The translations under genes and the position numbers were made by a program. The notes under the pieces are model-generated. The model had not been told where the DNA came from and made no database searches. It was given only the letters and a program-made list of their open reading frames with translations. 64,000 bases of DNA from Cytophagales bacterium. GTDB lineage: Bacteria > Bacteroidota > Bacteroidia > Cytophagales > Spirosomataceae. This document shows, piece after piece, positions 24,190 through 34,000 of the stretch. Position 1 is the stretch's first letter. Every line of letters begins with the position of its first letter. Where the stretch lies: NCBI GenBank assembly GCA_004292855.1, contig RDXN01000077.1, positions 1 to 64,000 of the forward strand. The letters run 5' to 3'.

Positions 24190-27015
24190 ATGAGAGATAC
24201 TCGTTTTGCTACCTTTTGCGCCAGCCTTCCCCCACTGCTGCTGCTCATTTTTTCTTTTTCACAAGCCCAAACTGTCCCGACACCCAAAGAACATTTTGGG
24301 TTCAACATTGGCGACGATTACCAGTTGGCCACCTTCGCCCAAACCGAAGCTTATGTCAAAAAGATAGCGGCTGTCTCAGACCGGGTTAAACTGGTTAGTA
24401 TCGGCCAAACCGAAGAAGGCCGCGATCAGTTTATGCTGATTGTGTCGTCGCCGGCCAACATCCGAAACCTGGACCGGTATCAAGCCATTTCGCAGCGACT
24501 TGCCCGCGCCGAGGGACTGACCGACGAGCAGGCCCGCGCCCTCGCGCAGGAGGGTAAGGCCGTTGTCTGGATCGACGGGGGGCTGCACTCTACCGAGACC
24601 GTTGGCATGATGCAGTTGATCGAAACGGCCTACCAACTGACCAGCCGGAACGACCCCGAAACCCTGCGGATTCTGAACGACGCCATCGTGCTGTTAGTCC
24701 ACGCCAACCCCGACGGGCAGGAGCTTGTGAGCAACTGGTACATGCGCGAACCGAGGCCCGCCAAACGGTCGCTGGAGCATCTGCCGGTGTTGTATCAGAA
24801 ATACATTGGCCACGACAATAACCGCGATTTCTTCATCCAGAACATGAAAGAGACCCGGAATATGGGCCGTCAGTTGTTTGTGGAATGGATTCCGCAGATT
24901 CTCTATAACCATCACCAACGCGGCCCGGCAGGAACGGTGCTGGCGGGGCCTCCGTTGCGCGATCCGTTCAATTATGTGCTTGACCCGCTGGTTATAACCG
25001 GCATGGATGCCCTCGGCTCGGCCATGATTAACCGCCTGAACGTGGAGAATAAACCGGGCTACACGCGCCTGACGGGTGCGCCCTACTCCAACTGGTTCAA
25101 CGGGGGGCTTCGCTCCACGACCCTCTTCCACAATATGATTGGCCTGCTCACGGAGATCATCGGCAACCCGACCCCCGAAACCATCCCGGTGGTGCCGGAC
25201 CGATTGATTCCCAACGTCAACTCGCCCGCTCCCATAACGCCCCAGAAATGGCACTTTAAACAATCCATCGACTACTCTCTGTCGCTCAACTATGCCGTGC
25301 TGAACTATGCCGCCCGTCAACACGACGATTTGCTGTTCGGCATCTATCGGATGGGGAAAAACGCCATTGAGCGCGGCAGTCGCGATTCCTGGACCCTGTA
25401 CCCCAAGCGAATCAACAGCATCGTGCCTGCTTTTCAGCAGAGTCAGCGCAGAACCAATCCCGGCAATCGGCCTGCTGGCGAGACAACTCCCCGCCCCGGC
25501 GACATCCCGGTGGCCTATTACGATTCGCTGGTGAAAGCCCCTGCCCTCCGCGATCCGCGTGGGTTTATCCTGCCGGCCAATCAGCCCAATTTTGCCGGTG
25601 TGGTAAGTTTTATAAACGCACTCAGCCGCAATGGGATTCAGATTCAGCAGGCCACCGCCGAGTTTACTGTTGCAGGGAAGGCATACCCGGCCCGTTCGTA
25701 CATTGTCAAAACCGATCAGGCATTCCGGCCTCACGTGCTGGATATGTTTGAAGCGCAGGATTATCCTAACGATTTCCAGTATCCGGGTGGCCCGCCCGTG
25801 CGCCCGTACGATGCCGCTGGGTGGACGCTTGCTTACCTGATGAATGTGCAGTTCGACCGGATTCTCGACCCATTTGACGGGCCATTCCGCAAACTGCCCT
25901 TGGGCGAGTTGCAAGCCCCCGAAGGTCGGGTGATGGGTGGGGCGGGAGCCGGGTATGTACTTTCGTCCAGATCGAACAACGCGTATATCGCCGTAAACGA
26001 CTTCCTTGCGTCGGGTGTGGAGGTATATCGGATGCCCAACGGCCTGAGCGACCCCGTGAACAGGATGGAAGCCGGGGCGTTTTTTATTCCGGCCTCGGCC
26101 AAGGCAAAGTCGCTGCTCGATAAGTCGGCGAAAGCGTTGGGCCTGGATGTGGTGGGGGTGACCAAACGACCTTCGGGTCCACTCACCAACGTGTTGCCGA
26201 TGCGGATTGGCTTGTGGGATACCTACGGCGGGTCGATGCCGTCGGGCTGGGTGCGTTGGTTGGGCGAGCAGTATCATTTCCCGATGAAGGTCATTTTTCC
26301 GGCTGACATCAACGCGGGCGACCTGAAGAAAAAATACGACGTGATCGTGTTCGTAACGCGCGCTATTCCACCCGTGGGTGGGGCCGAAACCGAACCGTTC
26401 CGCACCTCCGACCCCGAACCGGAAAAAATTCCTGCCGAATACCGCCCCCGTTTGGTGAAGTTCACTACAGACAAAACCCTGCCTGCTCTGAAAGCCTTTC
26501 TGGCCGATGGCGGAACCGTTGTGACCATCGGCAGCAGCACGAATCTGGCTTATCACCTCAAACTGCCCGTGCGCAATGCCCTCACCGAAATGACCCCAAC
26601 CGGACAGGAACGACCGCTGCCAAACGAGAAATACTATATTCCCGGCAGTGTGTTGCGCGTTCGCATCGACTCAACCCAACAGGCCACCTACGGGATGCCT
26701 ACCCAAACGGATGTGTATTTCGATGCCAGTCCGGTGTTTAAACTGGCTCCCGATGCCGTGGCGAAGGGGGCGGTGGTGCCATTGGCCTGGTTCGATACGG
26801 CCAAACCGTTGCGGAGTGGCTGGGCCTGGGGGCAGTCGTATTTGCAGGACGGTGTGGCAGCTTTCATGGCTCCGGTGGGGGCTGGCAAACTCTATGCCTT
26901 CGGGCCGGAAATTACCTTCCGGGCACAGGCCCAGGGCACTTTTAAGCTGTTGTTCAACCAGTTATATGGGTCGGGGAAAGGAGGCTCGACTAACGGCCTG
27001 CCATTGGGGAAGTAG
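24190..27015 (+). CDS. Exported M14-family zinc carboxypeptidase
   Basis: A 941-residue protein with a signal peptide (ending FSQAQ). The first 400 residues form an M14 carboxypeptidase domain. The zinc motif HxxE is His-133 to Glu-136 (GGLHSTETVG), followed by NPDGQELVSNWY and HDNNRDFF; a third candidate His is in LYNHHQRG and a catalytic Glu candidate in GLLTEIIG. The roughly 500-residue remainder contains a glutamine-amidotransferase-like alpha/beta region (VIVFVTRAIPPVGG, GTVVTIGSS) typical of long Bacteroidota M14 proteins. It probably degrades peptides in the periplasm or at the surface. Confidence 0.88.
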   Translation: MRDTRFATFCASLPPLLLLIFSFSQAQTVPTPKEHFGFNIGDDYQLATFAQTEAYVKKIAAVSDRVKLVSIGQTEEGRDQFMLIVSSPANIRNLDRYQAISQRLARAEGLTDEQARALAQEGKAVVWIDGGLHSTETVGMMQLIETAYQLTSRNDPETLRILNDAIVLLVHANPDGQELVSNWYMREPRPAKRSLEHLPVLYQKYIGHDNNRDFFIQNMKETRNMGRQLFVEWIPQILYNHHQRGPAGTVLAGPPLRDPFNYVLDPLVITGMDALGSAMINRLNVENKPGYTRLTGAPYSNWFNGGLRSTTLFHNMIGLLTEIIGNPTPETIPVVPDRLIPNVNSPAPITPQKWHFKQSIDYSLSLNYAVLNYAARQHDDLLFGIYRMGKNAIERGSRDSWTLYPKRINSIVPAFQQSQRRTNPGNRPAGETTPRPGDIPVAYYDSLVKAPALRDPRGFILPANQPNFAGVVSFINALSRNGIQIQQATAEFTVAGKAYPARSYIVKTDQAFRPHVLDMFEAQDYPNDFQYPGGPPVRPYDAAGWTLAYLMNVQFDRILDPFDGPFRKLPLGELQAPEGRVMGGAGAGYVLSSRSNNAYIAVNDFLASGVEVYRMPNGLSDPVNRMEAGAFFIPASAKAKSLLDKSAKALGLDVVGVTKRPSGPLTNVLPMRIGLWDTYGGSMPSGWVRWLGEQYHFPMKVIFPADINAGDLKKKYDVIVFVTRAIPPVGGAETEPFRTSDPEPEKIPAEYRPRLVKFTTDKTLPALKAFLADGGTVVTIGSSTNLAYHLKLPVRNALTEMTPTGQERPLPNEKYYIPGSVLRVRIDSTQQATYGMPTQTDVYFDASPVFKLAPDAVAKGAVVPLAWFDTAKPLRSGWAWGQSYLQDGVAAFMAPVGAGKLYAFGPEITFRAQAQGTFKLLFNQLYGSGKGGSTNGLPLGK

Positions 27016-27108
27016 AGAGATTGGCACCACTTTTGAGCTAGTGGCTGTACCATCAGTCACATTTTGGACGTTCTTTGTACAGAGCTATCCAGAAGAACTA
27101 CTTACCCC

Positions 27109-27726
27109 ATGTTATCACTTACTCAAAAAAATCAATTTTGGCGTGTTCTACCTATCGCGCTGATTGTCGGATTATTAGCCACGATTTCAGGTTGCGTCCC
27201 TGATTTTTTGGTGAAAGACTCCGACTGGGTCGAGATCGAAGCCGGTGCCCACGAACCCGCCCTGAAGCGTAAAGCGGGCATGCTCATCAGCCCGCGAGAG
27301 ATTTCGGCCACGGTTAAGTTCGACAGCACCTGCATGTACGACGTGACGCAGGTAGACGAGTGGGACTACAATAAGCTGTTTGGCTTCGGGTTTATGGGTG
27401 CCGATGAGCAGCATTGGGGGCAGGCCCCGCATCAGGTCGATGGGGCGCGAATTGCCTGGCGATGGAACGCCCGAAAAAAACAGATTGACCTCGGAGCGTA
27501 TGCGTACGTGGAGGGTAAGCGCATCACCTACGACCTCGGTGGCATGAAAATCAACGAAGAACGCCGACTTACGATCAAGATCGACTACAACAGCCGGGTC
27601 TACAAAATTCTCGACGCGCCCGATATTCCGTTCACCCACAAGAAGACCGTGGGCTACCGCAACGGTCTCTATTTCGGCGGCAACCAACCCGCCCCGCAGA
27701 AGATTCGGGTGATGATAAAGTACTGA
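27109..27726 (+). CDS. Lipoprotein, beta-rich
   Basis: A 205-residue lipoprotein. ATG 27109 is chosen because it gives a short charged N-terminus, a hydrophobic core and a lipobox (LLATISGCVP); the frame extends to 27064 without sense. The mature domain contains alternating strands (TVKFDSTCMYDVTQVDEWD, GARIAWRWNARKKQIDLGAY, YNGLYFGGNQPAP-like end), compatible with a jelly-roll fold. Function unknown; anchored to a membrane. Confidence 0.7.
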   Translation: MLSLTQKNQFWRVLPIALIVGLLATISGCVPDFLVKDSDWVEIEAGAHEPALKRKAGMLISPREISATVKFDSTCMYDVTQVDEWDYNKLFGFGFMGADEQHWGQAPHQVDGARIAWRWNARKKQIDLGAYAYVEGKRITYDLGGMKINEERRLTIKIDYNSRVYKILDAPDIPFTHKKTVGYRNGLYFGGNQPAPQKIRVMIKY

Positions 27727-27731
27727 AATTG

Positions 27732-27800
27732 CCCCCAACCCCCTAAAGGGGACTTCAGCTTGACTACTCTCAACCCTAGCCCCCTTTAGGGGGTTGGGGG
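27732..27800. terminator. Perfect 20-bp inverted repeat (CCCCCAACCCCCTAAAGGGG)
   Basis: Arms 27732-27751 and 27781-27800 are exact complements around a 29-nt loop. It lies between the convergent lipoprotein gene and the LytTR regulator gene and would act as a bidirectional hairpin. The arm itself contains a smaller palindrome (CCCCTAAAGGGG). C-rich arms of this type recur as intergenic repeats in Cytophagales genomes. Confidence 0.75.
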
Positions 27801-27805
27801 TCTTT

Positions 27806-28612
27806 CTAACTCCAGCCAAACCGCTCCAGGAGCCGGTCTTTGTGTTGCCGGGCTACGGGGATGCTCGTGCCGTTGCTGAGCACCACATACATGCCCTCGC
27901 CCCGGACAAGCCGCTTAATGTGGTCCAGATTCACGACGTATTGCCGGTGAATGCGCAGGAAGTTGCGGGTTTCAAGCGTTTCCTGAACGTCGCCCAAGGT
28001 TTTCGATATCAGGTATTTATCGCCTGTTTCCAGTACGAAATGCGTGTAATTGCTGTCTGATTCGGCGTACAGAATCTGGCTTGTTTCTACAATGGTCAGT
28101 CCGTTGGCGTGGGGCAGTGCCATCTTGTTGGAGAGCGTTGCGTTGGGCGGGGTTGCTGCCGTGGGAGGGCCGTAATATCCCCGCATGACCTCCATTTGTG
28201 CTGCCCAGGCAGGTTGACCACCCGCCGTCAACGGACTATTCAGGGTTAGCATCTCGGCGCGGTTCACAGTCTTCACCAGATCAATGGTATCCACGGGTTT
28301 GAGCAGGTAATCGAGCGCGGCAAACCGGAACGCCCGCACCGCATACTGATCGTAGGCCGTGACAAAAACGACCCGGAATGGATATTCCTGAAAAGAAATA
28401 TCGCCCAATTGTTCCAGCAACTGAAAGCCGTTCATCATCGGCATTTCAATGTCCAGAAACACCAGCGCGGGCCGCAGCGACCGAAAGGCCACCAACGCCG
28501 TTGGACTGTCGGTAAACTGCCCCACGATTTCCACCTGCGGGCAATGGCGCGTCAATTGCAGGGCCAACAAGGCCACATTGTCGGGTTCGTCGTCGATGAT
28601 GATAGTACGCAT
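27806..28612 (-). CDS. LytTR-family response regulator
   Basis: A 268-residue regulator. The receiver domain (residues 1-120) has IIIDDEPDN, phospho-acceptor Asp-54 (LVFLDIEMPMMNGF) and the conserved Lys (DYLLKPVD). The C-terminal LytTR DNA-binding domain has GLTIVETSQILYAESDSNYT, FLRIHRQYVVNLDHI and NGTSIPVARQHKDRL. ATG 28612 starts exactly at the receiver; longer frames add sequence of the kinase gene. The start lies 4 bp after the kinase stop. LytTR proteins bind direct repeats about 21 bp apart, and four such triple repeats lie nearby (30932, 34886, 36983, 48022), which I infer to be its targets. Confidence 0.92.
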   Translation of the reverse strand: MRTIIIDDEPDNVALLALQLTRHCPQVEIVGQFTDSPTALVAFRSLRPALVFLDIEMPMMNGFQLLEQLGDISFQEYPFRVVFVTAYDQYAVRAFRFAALDYLLKPVDTIDLVKTVNRAEMLTLNSPLTAGGQPAWAAQMEVMRGYYGPPTAATPPNATLSNKMALPHANGLTIVETSQILYAESDSNYTHFVLETGDKYLISKTLGDVQETLETRNFLRIHRQYVVNLDHIKRLVRGEGMYVVLSNGTSIPVARQHKDRLLERFGWS

Positions 28613-28616
28613 AGGG

Positions 28617-30815
28617 TCAAACGGGTATCTCCAGCACCACTCTTGTTCCCATTGGATCGCCGGAGGGCGAAACAAGGTCGTGAATGTGGGCCTGGGTTTG
28701 GGTGTTGTAAAGCTGGTTAATCATGCGAATCCGGTCGGCGGTAACCTGCATCCCGAAGGACTTCTGCTTACCTGCCGACTTGCTCTTGATCTCGGCGGCA
28801 CGGGTACGACCAATGCCATCGTCGGTGATTTCGACATGCAGGCACTGATCGGTGGGTTGCGTCACGTCGATCAGAACGGTGCCGCCTTCGGGCTTGTGCA
28901 TGAGACCGTGCCAGATCGCGTTTTCCACATAGGGTTGCAGCAATAGGGGCGGAATCTGCACATACTCCTGGTCGATGTCGGGGTCAACGCGAATGTCGAT
29001 GTGTACTTTCTGTTTGAACCGCATAGCTTCCAGTTCGCAGTAGAGGTGCAGGCTATCGAGTTCGTTACGGAGCGAAACGCGGTCGGCGCGGGAGTTTTCC
29101 AACACGAGCCGGATCAGGCGGGCAAACTTGGTGAGGTAATCGGAGGCCTTGTCGGTGTCGTTTTGCAGGGTATAGAGCTTGATTGAGTTGATGCAGTTGA
29201 ACAGAAAGTGCGGGTTCATCTGGGCGCGGAGGGCCACCATCTCCTGCGTTTGCCCATGATGCCGTGCGGCCTGCAACTCGTCGTTTCGTTGTTGCAAAGC
29301 CCGGTTTTTCCGACGCAGCAGCCGGTTGTAGAGCAGCAGCGAAAGCCCAACAAGTCCCGCCAAAGCAACCCCAAACAGGCGGGTGTTTTCCTGCAAACGG
29401 AGCTTGGTTTGTAAATCGGTCAGTTGGAGGGCACGAATCTGGTTCTGCCGGGTTTGGGCCTCGGCTTTTAATGCCTGCGTTTCAAGCCTGCGTTGGAGTT
29501 CAGTCTTTTGGGCCAGTTGAACCAGCCGTTGCCCTTCGGCTGTGGCCTGAAGTTTTTGCAGTTCGGCATCTTTGGCGAGGGTAATAAACTGCTGGTCCTG
29601 TAGTTCTTTTTCGCGTTGCAACGTCAGGTACCGTTGTTGCTCCAACAGTTGCGCCTGCTGTTGGCTCAAGACCAGTTTTTCGCGGTCGAAGTTGGCCTCC
29701 AGCGTCATGGTTTCTGTTACTTTTTGCCGTGTCCGGCTTGAGTCGACCAGAGCTTTGAATCGCTGATGGTATTGATAGGCCGCCCGCCAATCGTTTTTGG
29801 CCGCCGAGGCATCGGCCAGGGTTTCGTACAACAGAATCTGCGTACTCGGAATGTTGGCGTCGTTGGCCAGGGCCTTGCGGGCATAGTCGAGGGCCGAATC
29901 GGGTTGCCCAAGCAGATAGAACGTCCGGGCCATCGCGCCCCAGGTAACAGCTAATCCGCTGCGCCCGCCGAGCTTTTGCCAGTTCGTTTCGGCTTGTTGA
30001 AACTGCTTCAGGGCCTCCCCATAACGGCTCTGAATTCGGTAAATCACGCCCAGATCGTTGTGCAGATACGCAAGGCTGGTGGTGTTCCGAGGGTTGTTTT
30101 TGAGGACCAGTTGGAGAGCCTCTTCCGAGCAGTGAGCCGCCGAGTCGAGTTGGCCGTTTTGTTTATAGCTCTCGCTGATGAGCTGGAGCATATCGGCCCG
30201 TTCGAGCGGGTTTGTTGCCGAACGACCATCGCGATTCAGTTTGTTGAGAGCTGTTCGGAACAGGTTCACCGACTCGCGGTATTTGCCCATGCGGTAGTTG
30301 AGCCGCCCCAGGTTGCGCCCAATGCGCCACCCGTATCGGTCGGCTAGTTGGGGGTCGGTTTCGGTTAGTCGGAGGGCCTGGTAGTTGGTTCGGAGTGCCT
30401 GCGGGTAATCTGCCCGGATCGTATAATCGAAGTATTCTTCGAGCAGTAGCCCCCGCACCTGAAACCGGATGTTGTTCCAGTCTTTGCCGAGTTGCACCAC
30501 TTGCCGGGCCACGGTCCGTACGCTGTCGATTCGCGGAGTTGGCGTGTATCGGTAGGCGTTGCTGAGGTGTACCAGCAGTTCGAGCCGGAGGGTGTCGTTA
30601 CCCGCCGACCGGGGTTGAAGCTCCACCTGCCGCAACAGTCGGCGCGTGGCCGTAATCACACTGTCGACGTAAGGCTGCTGAAATCGCCGGTTGAAGTTGA
30701 AGGAGAGCGGCAAAACAGGGCGTGCGGTTCCGGCTGGCACGGTGCGTCGGTCCTGCGCCGACGTACACAACGCCGACCCAATCAGACACCACCAGAGAAC
30801 GCCCCATGCTTTCAT
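28617..30815 (-). CDS. LytS-type histidine kinase with TPR sensor
   Basis: A 732-residue kinase: signal peptide, tetratricopeptide-type helical repeats (about residues 60-370), a long coiled coil rich in Gln/Leu/Arg (about 380-490), one membrane helix (LFGVALAGLVGLSLLLYNRL) and a His_kinase domain. The phospho-acceptor is His-535 in MNPHFLFN; the ATPase part has LLQPYVENAIWHGLMHKPEG and the DGIGRTRA box. It is the upstream partner of the LytTR regulator. Its kinase domain is very similar to that of 45867-47879. Its 5' region shares an intergenic space with operator A. Confidence 0.92.
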   Translation of the reverse strand: MKAWGVLWWCLIGSALCTSAQDRRTVPAGTARPVLPLSFNFNRRFQQPYVDSVITATRRLLRQVELQPRSAGNDTLRLELLVHLSNAYRYTPTPRIDSVRTVARQVVQLGKDWNNIRFQVRGLLLEEYFDYTIRADYPQALRTNYQALRLTETDPQLADRYGWRIGRNLGRLNYRMGKYRESVNLFRTALNKLNRDGRSATNPLERADMLQLISESYKQNGQLDSAAHCSEEALQLVLKNNPRNTTSLAYLHNDLGVIYRIQSRYGEALKQFQQAETNWQKLGGRSGLAVTWGAMARTFYLLGQPDSALDYARKALANDANIPSTQILLYETLADASAAKNDWRAAYQYHQRFKALVDSSRTRQKVTETMTLEANFDREKLVLSQQQAQLLEQQRYLTLQREKELQDQQFITLAKDAELQKLQATAEGQRLVQLAQKTELQRRLETQALKAEAQTRQNQIRALQLTDLQTKLRLQENTRLFGVALAGLVGLSLLLYNRLLRRKNRALQQRNDELQAARHHGQTQEMVALRAQMNPHFLFNCINSIKLYTLQNDTDKASDYLTKFARLIRLVLENSRADRVSLRNELDSLHLYCELEAMRFKQKVHIDIRVDPDIDQEYVQIPPLLLQPYVENAIWHGLMHKPEGGTVLIDVTQPTDQCLHVEITDDGIGRTRAAEIKSKSAGKQKSFGMQVTADRIRMINQLYNTQTQAHIHDLVSPSGDPMGTRVVLEIPV

Positions 30816-30931
30816 TCGGGAAAGCTACTGATTCGATTTCACTTGCGCCAGTGTACTTATATAAAGAGGTAGTTTGGTTGAGCGAACGACCCGGTTTTTG
30901 AGTTGGGCTAATGCAATAAGCCGTTTGCTCA

Positions 30932-31020
30932 GTCGCTCAGTAAAACCGGCTACTCACACAAGAATTCGACTACCCACGCACTGGCGGGAGCTTACCTGTT
31001 TGCGTTGAATTAGGTTTGCC
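30932..31020 (+). promoter_or_regulatory. Triple-repeat operator and promoter A
   Basis: Direct repeats GTCGCTCA (30932), CTCACACA (30953) and CCCACGCA (30973) are spaced 21 and 20 bp. The -7 box TAGGTTTG ends with TTTG at 31015-31018, 42 bp after the start of repeat 3. CCCGACTA follows near the expected transcription start. There is no -33 consensus, which fits an activator-dependent promoter. It drives the 31061 gene with a leader of about 35 nt; the divergent kinase gene begins at 30815. Confidence 0.7.
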
Positions 31021-31060
31021 CGACTACCAGTCAGCAACTAAATCCTTTTTCGCTACAAAT

Positions 31061-34000
31061 ATGATTCCTTTTTCAAGTGTGTCACAGGCACAGGTCCATA
31101 GCAATTTTATCAACCCAACGGTGCAGTTCCCGCCGGTGCTGACGCCCATGATGCATGTGCCCTCGCCACCAGCGATTCATTTTCAACTTCCCTACAATCA
31201 GCTCAGTACGCTCACCTACGACCTGAACACCGGTGAGGCCCTGTCGCGGGTTCCGCTGTATGCGGTGGCCCGGTTGGGCTTTGATGCTGACGCGCTCTCG
31301 CCCGATTTGTCGGGGAGTGACCGCGAAGTCCTGATGAATTTTACGCTGTCGTATCCGCTGGGAACACTCAACTCCGACCATGCCGGGTATGCCTCGTTCG
31401 ACCTGACGGTATTGCGGGGGCAGGCCGTGATGCAGGCGGTTCAGGCGAGGCTTCAACACCAGTTTCCGCAAACGTGGCGAAACCTGGCGGAGAATCAACT
31501 ACCCCAATCGCTCCAACTGAACGAACTGCTGGTGTTGCCCTTTGCCGATGCGGCCTATGCCTTTGATGCGATGAAAGAGGCCGAAACCGGACCCAATTTT
31601 CTGTTTATGCGGATGGACTTCGACCAGGGCATGCTGGCCGGGCGGCAGTTCGGGCGGGGCGGGGCATCTATGCAAAACCCGTCGATTCTGGACTGGCGAC
31701 TGTCGCCGGGGTCGTTTTCGATGTCGGGGTCGTTGCTTATTGGCGAAGACGGCACCGAAACCCTGCTCCCGGCCAACCTCGCCACGCAGCGATTCCGGTT
31801 TCGGCAGGTGGTGCGGCACGTGAGCAATGATGGACAGGGGCAGTTTCCGAACGGAATCCGGTTTGGATACGTGGTCGAATATTCGGCGGAGTGGTTCCCG
31901 ATTGGGCACTCGCTTGGGCAGATCCTGTATAGCCTACCGTTGGCTCCCGGCGAGAAAGTGAAGATCGCCGTAGTCGACTGGGCACGGAGCGATAATGCCT
32001 CCAGAGCCGAAAAAACGGGTTTTGTGGAGCAATTACAGCACCAGCAGGTCCGCGACCGCAGCCTTACCGAAGCCGTGCAGGTTGCCCTCCGCGAGTGGCA
32101 AAGTGGGTCGTCGTTCATGGCCGGGGGCAGTCAGGCCACGTCGGGTGGCGGGCAAATCGGGCCGTTTTCGGTAGGGGTGGGCAATGTGTTTTCGTTGGGT
32201 GGGGCCAGTAGCAGCAGCGAGGGCACCCGCGATGTGTCTGCCGACACAGCCCAGCGCATCAGCGACTCGTTTCAGCAGGCCACCACGGCCATGCGCGAGT
32301 TGAAATCAACAGTAATTCTGCAATCGGAGCAGGCCGAGAAAAGCAACGTGCAAACCCGCGTGGTGGTGAACTACAACCGGGGTCATGCCCAGACGATTCT
32401 GTATTACGAGGTGTTGCGGCATTACCGGGTCATTACCCGCACCGAAACTGTTCGCCCGGCCCTGATTATTCCGCAGGGTATTCAGCCAGCCGATGCCCTC
32501 AAAAACATTGATTCTATTCTCTCGTTGCGGTTTTTGCTCGAAGCCGTGCTGCTCGACCCGCGCCTGAACTCGGCGTTCGATGCCCTCTTGCGAATCAAGG
32601 CGGGCGACAAACGACACGCCCGCGCTATGGCTAAGTTCAACGCGCTGGCCAAACCGGCCAACCCCGCCGATATCATGTTTAGCCGGGTGGCCCTCACGTT
32701 TGTGACGGGCGAAGATGCAACCATCGAACCCGCCTTTGTCGATATTTATCTCAAGGACAACACCAGCCTCGTACACAAGGTGAACGACGGGGGACAGGAT
32801 TTTGATACCGGCGAAAGAACCCATGTCAACAACCTGAATGTACCGATCAAATGGGGTAATCTGCGGGGCTTTGGGGTGCATTTGGAAGATGAGAACTCCG
32901 GTAGCGACTGGGATCTGGTGCATTTTAAAGTGGTGGGAATCACTAACGAAGGGGTCACTCAACTGCTGCTCGATGTTCCCGTAGGGCAATCCATCGACGA
33001 CGCCCGTGGCAACACCGGCGAGTTTCCGGCCATCCAAGCCCCCCCGCCCCCGGCCCGCCCCGAAGCCCCCGACCGTACGGAGTTCGTCACCGCCGAAGAC
33101 GAGGTCGCATCCGACATGCTGCTGCACCACCTGGCCACCAACGCCGACTATTACAGCCGTATTTTGCGCCTGAATGGATCTGCCGACAGCCGCGTGTCGT
33201 TCCTGAACGGACAGACCATCGGCGGTCGTCCGGTGCTCGATTTGGTCGAGAATAAAGCCCTCGAAACCCTGGGCGATGGCGTCGTGTATGCCGTGACGCC
33301 CGCTGCCGAGTCGTTCCTGAGCGGACTGTTTAATGCAGAGCTTGTTGAACCCTCGTCGCAACTGACGTTTACGGAACAATTGGCTACCCTGCCCACACGG
33401 GGCGTGTTTGGTGAGATCAAACTGAGCCATAATCTGGCCACCGAACTGCTCGATACCGAGCATAATTACGACTGGAGCAAGTCGGTCATTCCCGACAATG
33501 GCCCTGAGATTACAGGCGTCGATGCCGGGTCGCGGGCGCAGAAGCCGGAGGGTCTCGCGCCCTCGCCGTTCCCCAACAACATCGTGAACGTGGTGAGTCC
33601 GCAGGCCCTGCCCGACCCCACGGGCTTGTCGGGGGCGTTTGGGCTGATGAGCGCGATGGGACCCTTCCGCGACATGTCGGGCATGAACCAACTGGGGCCA
33701 TTCCTCCAAAATCTGTCTAACAACGCCACCCAACTGGCGGCTGAAGCACAAAAAGGTGCGAGCAAAAAAGCCCTCATCGACTCCATCCGTACGAGCAAGG
33801 AACTGACCCCCGCCGAAAAAACTGAACTCATCAAAGCAGCCCTGACGGGGGCCGTGCAACAGGCCAACGCCCCGGCCACTCCGCCCGCCGGAGCCACCCA
33901 GGCCCCGGCAGCGGGGGGCGGTGCGGCTCAACCCCCGGCCACCGGCACGGGCGGCACTCCTGGCCCCAATACGCCCGCCCCCGCGCAACCCAATGGCGGG

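Noticed and set aside
24694-26556. 620-codon open frame antisense to the M14 peptidase
   Set aside because: It is rich in Arg/Gly/His with no domain, and the plus strand carries a clear protease; this is a typical shadow frame in GC-rich codons.
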